DNA from: Hippasteria phrygiana
Taxonomy: Eukaryota > Echinodermata > Asteroidea > Valvatida > Goniasteridae
Reading direction: 5' to 3'
Assembly: GCA_037893225.1 (NCBI GenBank)
Contig: JAZGUH010000488.1
Location: 806,001 to 870,000 of the forward strand
Length of the DNA: 64,000 nucleotides
The first letter of the stretch is position 1. The number at the start of each line of letters is the position of its first letter. Made by a program: the position numbers and the translations under genes. Below, piece by piece: positions 13,201-19,928 of this stretch. Below the pieces are notes generated by a model that was not told where the DNA came from, searched no databases, and was given only the letters and a program-made list of their open reading frames with translations.

Positions 13201-16200
13201 TAGTCGCAAACTCGGTAACGGCCTGATACTATTTACCAAAGAATGTCTGAACATCGGGCAGTAGCTCCCTCCACAAGTTGTCTTTAGCTATTACATCACC
13301 GAGGTCATAGATGATAAATGGGTCTTCCAGATCCTAAACGCGAAAATGAAGTAGAATTCCCATTTAGTTGTAAATGTCAAATTCGAACACTTGTCATTTC
13401 CGTCAAAGGTTTTGTTTTCAAAAATTTTGATGTTCAGTTTTGTAGTTAACGACGATTTTGTACTGATTTGATAGTTCCTTTTAATTCGCTGTATTTCGTT
13501 CCATGGTGTTCAACTCTATTTTAAAAGTTCATTTATTGCAGTGTTCCATCTTTTTTTCTGGAGTGAATCCTATGGTAAAAGAGGAATTTGTGTGGTATAG
13601 TAAATCTGATTAAGGAGAAACCTTTACAAGTGAATACAAACCCAATAAGTTCATTTATCATAATTAATTTCTGTGCATAAAGTTTTCCCCTGTTTATCAC
13701 AGCTACGGTTTAATATGACATTGCAATGGGTCTTGCATTACGCAGTTTGAAGCATAGCGCATACGAGGTGCGATCAAAAAGTACCGAGACTGCGCCTATA
13801 ACAAGCAAAAACCGTACGTGATCTGGCCGCCACCCCCTTCAAAATAGTCCCCTTGTGCAGCGATACACCGCTCCCAGCGCCCCTGCCACACTTGGAACGC
13901 TCCCTGGAAACCCCGTTCCGTATAAGCGCGTCTAGCAGGGTCATGAATCTTCAAACGTTGGGCATATTTAAGGTTAATGCTTTATGTCTATGCAAAATGC
14001 ATTTTAGGTAAACAGGTAAAATGTAATGTGTTTACGGAAAGTATAGTGAGGGCGAAAAATTGCCTGCAGAAACAACAGAAGAATAAACAAATGTAATTGG
14101 CACATTATTATTAACAGTGTTGTAACCAAGTCAATTTTTCCAAGTAGTCAAGTCAAGTCCCGAGTCAATTTTGTTCAAGTAAAGTACCAAGTCTCAAGTC
14201 AATTGTTGCACAATAGTAAAATAATTCAAATTCCAATGACTACGCATAGGCTGGCATGCATTCACTGTACAAAATCAACCTGGCATGCCTTCTTGACGAT
14301 TCTCCATGCAATCGTCCAGTCCTGCAGCCCCGTCATATGCGTATACGTACTGGACACCCAGCTCGCTATGCACCGTAGGCTTGGCATTTTTTTTCAACTG
14401 TGCGTACGCCCAAAAGTTGTGTTTGTTTTAACAAAAGTGTTAATGTCAACAAGTCAAATTTATTCAAATCAAGTCGAGTCACTAGTCATGTTCTTTCAAG
14501 TCAAGTCAAGTCCCAAGTCATTTTTTTTCTAAGTCAAGTCAAGTCTCAAGTCAACAAAATCGCGACTCGAGTCTGACTCGAGTCCGAGTCAGCAAGTCAA
14601 GTCAACTTATATCAATACAATATTAGCACCAGTGTTGTCAAGGCAACAACTACCTAAGCCGAGGCCAAGGCCAAGGCCACAACCTCCGAGGCCGAGACCG
14701 AGGCCGAGGCCACAACGTCCGAGGCCAAGGCCGAGGCCGAAACCACATCCTCCGAGGCCAAGGCCGAGGCCGAGGCCAGCTATTAAACACGTAATAATCC
14801 ACTCAAACAAGTGTTATGGTCTGAAAATCTCCAGACTATCCGTAAATATAAATTACCAGAAAAACGCCTGAATTTTCTCAGATGCAACAAAGAAATCAAA
14901 CAAGATCACACTGATATAAAGAACAAAGAAACAATGTGATTTAATAATGAGAATATTCGAGAATCAACAGGGTTTAACAAGTGTAGAATTAAGAAAAGAT
15001 CTTATACAATATATAACTTAGAAGATCTTACGGGCAGGACTTATATAGGCGAGGGCTCAGACGACTTGGGCAGCTCTGCAGTGGGCGAGGACTTGGGCGA
15101 GGACTTGTGCGAGGACTTCGACGGCTTGGGCACTCAGCAACGGACAAGGACAACTCCAATAATGCGAGCAAATACAGTTCTTTGACGAGCTGGAACACGG
15201 GGCGAATTCACCTCCAAAACAGCCGAAGAGAGAGGAAAACAGTGGGGGACGACATCAACTAGCTCCCGTCGCGAAAATATGGGGACATGAGACCCCGAAT
15301 AATGAACCGACGACAATTCGCAGATAATACTCCTTTTCCGGAAATAAAACTTAGCTCTAACTGTCTCCAGACGCTCCTACGCAGACAGTCATATACAGGT
15401 CACAGGTCCGAATAAAAGCAGGTCGATTAACTCGATGACCAAACTCCCAACGAAATTCTCCGTCCGTCAAAAATAATCTCCAGTCCTCCGTCGAAAATCA
15501 AGTTCTGATTCTATTCCGAAATTAGCCCGTATATATAGAAATGTATATCTTCAAGAAATTACCAAATTATCCAGAATCATCTTACAAATGACGTCAGCCT
15601 CTAAATACAATCTTACACAATTACATCACATCCAAAAATAATCCTCTACACAGCCCCGAATACAATTACTCTGTATTCGAGATACACACAGAACCTTCTG
15701 GCACATAGGCTTGGCGTAAACAACTCTGACCCATTCATAAACAAATTAAGGTCAGCCGAGGTCGCACGTGTATGCAAATAAGTGGCGCGTGGCCTCGCCG
15801 GTTGTACATACCAGAGGGCGTATATACATTCCGTGAGGGGAATTTCCTAACACTGACAGCATTTACTTGTGTACATAACACAAGGTTAGGATTTTGTTTG
15901 ATTTTTAAATATTTTTAACCCCTTGACCTCGGGCGCCGGGGCGCCAGATCGGCTTGTGCAGCCAAGCGAAACAGGAACAAGAGGCTTGTGCAGCCAAGCA
16001 TAACGTACACAATACCCCAATAATGGATTGAACTGCAGAGATTGGCACAAATAGAAGTCAACCGGCCAGGTGGCAATTTTCAATCCGCACGGTTTTTGTG
16101 TCAACTAGTGGCAAGGGGTTAAAGAGCAACTCCAACGGTTTTGAAAAGAAGGGCAAGATAGCTCAGTTGGTAGAGCACCGGTACGATATTCCGGAGGTCG

Positions 16201-17281
16201 CAGGTTCGAATCCCGCTCCTGCCAGTTTCTTTGTTCACTTTGAAAATGTATTCAAAATTTACCTAGTCACAAACCCTTGTGGATTGTTTGACGAATTAGG
16301 TTTTGAAAAGTGTTAGAATTAAATGTTATTGTGTTCAATATATAATAAATTACTTATTCATTCGTGGCCATTGTATCCAAATCGGATGATCTGATAATTC
16401 ATGGACATTTTGATGACATGATGAAGTCTGAGTGATCATGCACGCGCGCAGAAAGTTGAAGAATTAAAGCAAAAGCGCAAGACTAGACTAGTAGACATGC
16501 GACAGGCTTCGCGTTGCGCGAGCACGCGTGCATGCGAATAACAGGTTGGTTCCCTTAACTTCACTGCCGGCCATTATGATTATCGCTTTAACGTTCACTC
16601 GTTCAGGGCCGAGTGGTGGACCAGGAACCAGTCTATAGCGGGAGTAGACTGATTATCTAACAAGAAGATTAGATGCTACCTGAGTACGTGTAACGCAGTG
16701 GCAGTTCATGGGTCGAGTGAAGTGCTGGGCCAGGAACGAGTCTATTAGCGGGAGTAGACTGGTTCTACAAGCAGATGATACATGTACATGTACGTACGTG
16801 CAATCGTGGAGCTATCCATTGCTCCATGGTGCAATAATGCAAATACCAGTTTGTTCATTCATTCACGAGTATCCGCTTGAAACTCTATTTCGGAACCCAC
16901 TGTGGCAGCTTCTCGAAAGTTTGATCAGGTAAAAAATTGAAATTGATTGAAACAGAAAACACATGTGAATTGGTGGGGAAATTGGTCAAAGTGGGCGGCC
17001 TCGAGCCGGCCTCAACCAGATCATCGAGTCCGGAAGGCTCCGAGGCCAAGGCCGAGGCCTTGCACTCCGAGGCCAAGGCCGAGGCCGAGGCCATACAAAT
17101 CGGCCTCGAGGCCGAAGCCGGTCTCGAGACCTCCAACACTGATTAGCACAAGGCCCGAGTTTGTTCTTACCTCACGAGTCGGCTCCGCTTTGTGTTGAAT
17201 CTTGTCCAATGCAATTTGCCGGATAGACGTTGTATGGTCGTGAAGGTTTAGCCGAACATGCGGTGTCTCGAAGAGCTCCAT
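4257..17281 (-). CDS. ODC1-like: Ornithine decarboxylase-family gene (11 coding exons, altered active site)
   Basis: Eukaryotic ODC is a cytosolic PLP enzyme converting ornithine to putrescine, the first step of polyamine synthesis. Coding exons, 5' to 3': 17281-17171, 13333-13237, 12561-12485, 11820-11648, 10853-10719, 8861-8696, 7387-7213, 6399-6275, 5880-5754, 4636-4549, 4296-4257. All have GT..AG borders, the phases agree at every junction, and the sum is 1314 nt (437 residues plus stop; human ODC has 461). Retained: PLP lysine (FAVKCN, K72), PLP-stacking His (SFHVG, H200), glycine loop LDLGGGFPG (about 236-244), EPG (277-279), catalytic Cys in WGPTC (C371), and the Tyr equivalent to Y389 (Y400). 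Changed relative to human ODC: S200 to Gly, R277 to Thr, D332 to Val (YYLNVG), D361 to His (WGPTCH). The last two normally bind the ornithine side-chain amine. So this is an ODC-family paralogue with a different substrate, or a non-catalytic regulator like antizyme inhibitor. Exon 11 is the least certain part. Introns carry several repeats. Confidence 0.85.
4549..4636 (-). CDS. ODC-like exon 10
   Basis: It encodes residues 396-424, DMGGYITPCGCGFNGFGVPP.., matching [20 protein letters not shown]. The Tyr corresponds to Y389, a PLP-binding residue from the second subunit's active-site side. The acceptor is CCTATTAG and the donor CG|GTAAGT. Confidence 0.92.
5434..5669 (-). repeat. tRNA-derived SINE, copy 1
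   Basis: The minus-strand head (about 5669-5599) has an A-box-like TGGCCTAGTGG and a perfect B box GGTTCGAATCC. It is followed by a body with two ATTCTGGGGAA-type direct repeats. A second copy with the same body lies at 35960-36150. A-box to B-box spacing fits RNA polymerase III promoters. It sits in the intron between ODC-like exons 9 and 10. Confidence 0.75.
5754..5880 (-). CDS. ODC-like exon 9 (catalytic Cys)
   Basis: It encodes residues 354-395 with RVWGPTCHADDVIF and MPEMEAGDFVLFN, matching WGPTCDGLD and LPEMHVGDWMLFE. The catalytic Cys is kept and the following substrate-binding Asp is His372. The acceptor is CTTTGCAG and the donor CG|GTACGT. Confidence 0.93.
6275..6399 (-). CDS. ODC-like exon 8
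   Basis: It encodes residues 312-353, including WMYYLNVGRF. The family motif is MYYVNDGVYG, so substrate-binding D332 is Val325 here. The part after this is poorly conserved. The acceptor is TATTTCAG and the donor CAG|GTATAT. Confidence 0.85.
7213..7387 (-). CDS. ODC-like exon 7
   Basis: It encodes residues 254-311, including GVRVIAEPGTFYTRSAGYMV and a C-terminal DDED. The family motif is AEPGRYY; here the Arg that contacts PLP phosphate is Thr280. The acceptor is TTTTAG and the donor GATG|GTAGGT. Confidence 0.92.
7949..8117. repeat. Fold-back MITE (TATAGAGTACCGAAGT termini)
   Basis: The left end TATAGAGTACCGAAGT is matched by the right end ACTTCGGTACTCTATA, with ACGTCA-type words just inside. 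About 169 bp with no coding capacity. TA at both borders would fit a TA-targeting family. Confidence 0.65.
8696..8861 (-). CDS. ODC-like exon 6 (glycine loop)
   Basis: It encodes residues 198-253 with SFHVGG and LLDLGGGFPG. H200 matches the PLP-stacking histidine. The residue three positions further is Gly where human ODC has S200, a PLP-phosphate ligand. The acceptor is CCCTTTCAG and the donor AAG|GTACTG. Confidence 0.93.
9423..9448. repeat. GAATT microsatellite
   Basis: Four to five tandem TTGAA units follow AAATAAA. This looks like the 3' tail of a retroposed element, but no body was identified. Confidence 0.7.
10154..10510. repeat. Fold-back unit enclosing a tRNA-like SINE head
   Basis: About 85-90 bp at 10154-10238 (ATTAGAACAGAGATTTTCTC...) recur inverted at 10420-10510. 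A second inverted pair overlaps it: 10124-10153 (GTGAAGATGGAATTTG...) against about 10250-10283. A tRNA-like segment lies between the arms. Confidence 0.8.
10347..10417 (+). repeat. tRNA-derived SINE head
   Basis: A-box-like TGGTCCAGTGG and B box GGTTCGAATCC are spaced as in a tRNA. The acceptor arms do not pair, so it is a SINE promoter or tRNA relic, not a tRNA gene. Confidence 0.65.
10719..10853 (-). CDS. ODC-like exon 5
   Basis: It encodes residues 153-197, with LVLRI, KFGIKFG and VGV, corresponding to LVLRIATDD..LSVKFG..DVVGV. The acceptor is CCACGAG and the donor AG|GTAAGA. The split Ser codon joins FHVG of exon 6. Confidence 0.92.
10905..11125 (+). repeat. Candidate non-LTR retrotransposon 3' UTR (CR1/L2-like)
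   Basis: The stretch contains CCCCAATGGAAATAAGCCTG, GGGTTATCCCAGG and a terminal AATAAATCAAATCAAAAC. These resemble the 3' UTR and short-repeat tail of CR1/L2-type LINEs. No reverse transcriptase part remains. The assignment rests on pattern only. Confidence 0.4.
11461..11563. repeat. Fold-back MITE (TGCAAAA... termini)
   Basis: About 40-bp inverted arms carry GTTAAATTAACACCATGTGG on the left and its near complement on the right, starting TGCAAAA and ending TTTTGCA. Total about 103 bp; intronic in the ODC-like gene. Confidence 0.75.
11648..11820 (-). CDS. ODC-like exon 4
   Basis: It encodes residues 96-152, KEIHTVLDLGASPDDIIYAH.. to PDA, matching TEIQLVQSLGV..RIIYANPCKQ..MMTFDS in ODC. The donor is CA|GTAAGT. 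The split Gln codon closes with exon 5. Confidence 0.92.
12315..12443. repeat. Fold-back MITE (TTAAGCTCCGC termini)
   Basis: TTAAGCTCCGCTCCTTTACG...CACCAATTACAGCCGCG on the left pairs imperfectly with CGCGGCTGTGATTGGTC...GGGGCGGAGCCTAA on the right. About 129 bp, no coding capacity. Confidence 0.7.
12485..12561 (-). CDS. ODC-like exon 3 (PLP lysine)
   Basis: It encodes residues 70-95, AVKCNPDPLI..SFDCASK. K72 matches the Schiff-base lysine (K69 in human ODC). The acceptor is TTCTGCAG and the donor AAA|GTAAGA. At 77 nt it was too short to stand out as an open frame and was found by motif. Confidence 0.9.
12740..12975. repeat. Degenerate minisatellite (TTCGGGCTACATTTAGG)
   Basis: Roughly 18-24-bp units of the form TTCGGGCTAnATTTAGG recur about ten times with substitutions and spacing changes. 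Confidence 0.7.
13091..13203. repeat. Fold-back MITE with CGGCTA hexamer arms
   Basis: TTCGGCTACGGCTACGGCTA on the left is matched by TAGCCGTAGCCGTAGCC on the right, with TGTTGATAAGGG against CCCTTAATAACA inside. The arms are short tandem hexamers. Confidence 0.7.
13237..13333 (-). CDS. ODC-like exon 2
   Basis: It encodes residues 38-69 (DLEDPFIIYDLGDVI...LLPDVQTFF), matching the family segment DAFYVADLGDI..LPRVTPFY. The acceptor is TTTAG|GAT and the donor is TTTG|GTAAAT. The last base opens the Ala codon of AVKCN. Confidence 0.88.
13764..13978 (-). pseudogene. Mariner-like transposase C-terminal fragment with terminal repeat
   Basis: The minus-strand frame reads LKIHDPARRAYTERGFQG.. then VWQGRWERCIAAQGDYFEGG and stops at 13796-13798. 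The W-x4-RCIAAQGDYFEG signature is the C-terminus of mariner transposases. Outside the stop lies a terminal-repeat-like CGAGGTGCGATCAAAAAGTA preceded by TA (13762-13763), the target dinucleotide of this superfamily. The catalytic part is absent, so this is a truncated relic in an ODC-like intron. Confidence 0.8.
14125..14605. repeat. CAAGT/AAGTC-rich degenerate simple repeat
   Basis: Clusters of CAAGTCAAGTC, GAGTCA and variants flank a central non-repetitive part (about 14200-14440). CAGTGTTGT occurs at the left edge and again at about 14631, so this may be the edge of one element. Confidence 0.55.
14652..14782. repeat. GAGGCC/AAGGCC hexamer tract
   Basis: Tandem hexamers GAGGCCAAGGCC with a few CACAACCTCC interruptions. 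The same hexamer tract recurs at 16996-17130. Confidence 0.85.
14812..15852 (-). mobile_element. Solo LTR-like sequence, minus orientation
   Basis: On the minus strand it begins TGTTAGGAAATTCCCCTCAC and ends CAGACCATAACA, the TG..CA rule with short inverted ends TGTTA/TAACA. It contains CGCCTATATAAGTCC, a TATA-type promoter, and a TTAAATCACATTG segment near the 3' end. It is the inverted counterpart of 18981-19928, with several indels. No gag or pol lies beside it and no target duplication is evident. Confidence 0.75.
16152..16224 (+). repeat. tRNA-like sequence (pseudogene or SINE head)
   Basis: Seventy-three bases fold into a full cloverleaf with a perfect D arm (GCTC/GAGC) and B box GGTTCGAATCC. 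There are mismatches in the acceptor (A5-C68), anticodon (T31-T39) and T stems (A51-C63). The loop would give anticodon GAT but has C at position 33 where tRNAs have U. It is therefore more likely a pseudogene or SINE head than a working tRNA gene. Confidence 0.6.
16609..16767 (+). repeat. Local tandem duplication
   Basis: About 50 bp (GGACCAGGAACCAGTCTATA, GCGGGAGTAGACTG) at 16618-16660 recur at 16727-16767 with a few changes, a period of about 105 bp. Confidence 0.65.
16996..17130. repeat. GAGGCC hexamer tract beside ODC-like exon 1
   Basis: GGCCGAGGCC-type hexamers interspersed with CCTCGAG, starting 41 bp downstream of the exon 1 donor. The tract reads as spurious Gly-Leu or Pro-Arg open frames. 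Confidence 0.8.
17171..17281 (-). CDS. ODC-like exon 1 (start codon)
   Basis: It encodes residues 1-37, MELFETPHVR... to PTRE, ending at GAG|GTAAGA. The bases before the ATG read TTTGATTTAAG, so an acceptor may lie exactly before the start and the 5' UTR may be in an upstream exon. The N-terminus is weakly conserved in this family, but the join to DLEDPF of exon 2 is in phase. Confidence 0.75.
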
Positions 17282-17559
17282 CTTAAATCAAACCGAAGTC
17301 TAGCTTAGTAAAGCTAGATTATCAGCCTACACTCCATTAACTTTAATGCTCGGCAAAAAAACAGCTGAATACCAGTCACAAGCAATAATAGGCTAATCCT
17401 AATTTCCACCAAATTACAAGAACTGTTCATGCTAAGCAATTTTTCGTCCAAATTTGTCTTGGCCTACAGTAACCGAACACTGCATCTTAATCATGATAAT
17501 CAATTTTAATTCATAGTAGCCACGCTAAGATGCTTTTCAACGGGCCATCTTTGTGCTAA

Positions 17560-17845
17560 GTAGGACCAGAGGCACCGGGGATCGGGACAAACCCCTTCTC
17601 TGTGATGACAGGTGTGTATGGTTTTTTACATCATGCACTAATCCTATGGCACATGGAACTTTTAGCTTAACGTCCCATCCAAAGGACGTGACCCTGTTAC
17701 AGTGAAACATTTACAAGGACCCTTCCGGTGCCAGATCAATGCACTGATTATTGCGAGGCACGCTAATTCACGCAATACATGTGATCTTCTATCCAAGTAC
17801 TGCTGGCAGTCGGCGTTGCTTAACTTGCTAAACATGTAGTGTGCC
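17560..17845 (-). repeat. 5S rRNA-derived SINE
   Basis: The minus strand begins near 17840 with AAGTTAAGCAACGCCGACTG then AGTACTTGGAT. This matches the internal-promoter half of metazoan 5S rRNA (AAGTTAAGCAACGTCGGGC..AGTACTTGGATGGGTGAC). It continues into a non-5S body containing GGATGGGACGTTAAGC. 5S-headed SINEs (SINE3 class) are known in fish and other animals. It lies just upstream of ODC-like exon 1. Confidence 0.7.
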
Positions 17846-18336
17846 ACTTGCTCTTCCAATAAACCAAATTTTCAGTGAAGATAAATATAGAAAAACGTTT
17901 CTCACAAGATCAAACAAACAAGAAAGTGTCTTAGTGTGTGACATACTTTATCAAAAAATGGGGCCAATTCAGTCATCTTCCAAGGATGCTTGGAAACACC
18001 ACGCGTTTATTAAGTCCGAGTGTGAGCATGAGCAGCGTCCGTCTGCCGTTCGGCTGTCCGTCGGGCTGTTTTCAATGTAATTGCTTGTCTGTCCAAAATA
18101 ATGGAAAGTTTTGTCTTGTCTTTTCTGTATATACTCTTTTATAATTGTTTCTAGCTTACTGATCGCCTTTGTAATTTTTTTGGAGTATGATCTTTTGTTT
18201 GGTTCAATAACTATCCGCTCGTGTTATTTTTATCAGGCCACTTTGTCGTTGTATGTTATTTTTAAGCAATGAGTTTTAAACATGTATTTCAATTGTACAT
18301 GAATCCAACCTGCCTTGCTGCCACAATATAACTTAC

Positions 18337-18600
18337 CATAGCTGGAGGCACAGAGGAGTGTCAGAAAGGAAGTTCAAATTTTGCGTTGATGAGGCGTTGA
18401 GGACGTGTAAACAAATTAGCGTGGAACGATCGTTTAGGGGAGGTATCTTCGCACTACACTTCGTTGTTCATCTCGCAAACTACGAATACCATAGCTGGCG
18501 ATGCACGACAAACAAGCATCGTGTATACACAGAAGGCACTCTGGCTGTAATGGATTATCTGACCATACGCTAATAATATAAAGATCGGTTTTGATTACAA
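18337..18600 (-). other. Candidate non-coding 5' exon of the ODC-like gene
   Basis: On the minus strand CCTCCAGCTATG|GTAAGT gives a strong donor 1.06 kb upstream of the start codon, and an acceptor-like AAG precedes that ATG. This would make a 5' UTR exon; its 5' limit is a guess. There is no direct support. Confidence 0.22.
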
Positions 18601-18980
18601 TGAATACTGCATATTAAACGGTACAGAAATGCCATCAATTCCATTTTTTATGAGGTAGGGATGACCAAAAATGAATTTATGCCGAACTTAAACAAAATGT
18701 CAATTTAACTTCGGCACGGCAGTAGCACGATATTTAGCGCAGGCCTGGTCTTGTATGCAAGGAACTCGTGTTTTCGTATTTCCTGTCTTGATGACGGAGA
18801 AAAGTTTGTCAATTTCTTTAACCACCGGGGTCAAATTTCATGGCTTCGCTACACACGAAATTCGTTCGGTTTGGTTCATTAAGCGGCTATGCTCTGAATA
18901 AATATTCAACTCAATCATTTTCCCTACTTTGAATGAAAAAGCACTTAGTACTGTTATGTACGCACAGTAAATGTAATAAG

Positions 18981-19928
18981 TGTTATGAAATTCCCCTCAC
19001 AGAATGTATATAGATATATACCCCTCATTCAGTATTATGTACAACCGGCACAAACAAATGTTTTGTCACAGGCCACACGTCACTTATTTGCATACGCGTG
19101 TGACCTCAGCTGACCCTAACCTGTGAATGAATGGGTCAAAGTTGTTTACGCCAAGCCGTGCCAGAAAGTTCTAGGTCAATCTTGTGTACGCTAGCTCTTT
19201 CGAGAAGCTGTGTAGAGGATTATTTTTAGATGTGACGTAATTTGTACGATTCTCTAGAATTTCTAGTAATCTCTGAAATGAATGAAATCAAGACTTAAAT
19301 ATTTGCGCCCAGGACTTTCGACGGTGGACTTTAGACAGACAGAGAATTTCTTTGGGATATGACTCGTCTGCGTAGGAGCGTCTGGAGACAGTTAGAGCCG
19401 AGTTGTATTTCCGGAAAAGAGACATTTATCTGTGAACTGTCGTCGGTTCACTATTTGGGGTCTCATATCCCCATATATTCACGACGGGAGCCAGTTTGTG
19501 TCGTCCCCCGCTGTTTTCGTCTCTCTTCGGCTGTTTTGGAGGTGAATTCGCCCCGTGTTCCAGCTCGTCAAAGAACTGTTTTCGCTCGCATTATTTGAGT
19601 CGTCCTTGTCCGTTGCTGAGTGCCCAAGCCTTCCAAGTCCTCGCCCAGGTCCTCGCCCATTGCAGAGCTGCCCAAGTCGTCTGAGCCCTCGCCTATATAA
19701 GTCCTCGCCCGTAAGATCTTTTAAGTTATTTATTGTATAGGATCTTTTCTTAACTCTACACTTGTTAAACCCTATTCATTCTCGAATATTATCATTATTA
19801 AATCACATTGTTTCTTTGTTCATATATCAGTGTGATCTTGTTTGATTTCTTTGTTGCATCAGAGAAAATTCAGGCTTTTTCCAGTAATTTATATTTACGG
19901 ATAGTCTGGAGATTTTCAGACCGTAACA
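18981..19928 (+). mobile_element. Solo LTR-like sequence, plus orientation
   Basis: It begins TGTTATGAAATTCCCCTCAC and ends CAGACCGTAACA, with CGCCTATATAAGTCC near 19690. It is homologous to 14812-15852 in inverted orientation. It has no internal retroviral-like coding region and no clear target duplication. Confidence 0.75.

Noticed and set aside
16152..16224. Functional tRNA gene with GAT anticodon
   Set aside because: Three stem mismatches and a C at position 33 argue against a working tRNA, although the cloverleaf is otherwise complete.
14607..17281. Gly-Leu and Pro-Arg repeat proteins
   Set aside because: They are translations of GAGGCC hexamer tracts. Only the MELFETPH... part of one of these frames is a real exon, and it ends at the GAG|GTAAGA donor before the hexamers.
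14812..19928. One LTR retrotransposon with two LTRs
   Set aside because: The LTR-like sequences are in inverted orientation and the interval contains a host exon and a SINE, with no gag or pol, so they are separate solo copies.
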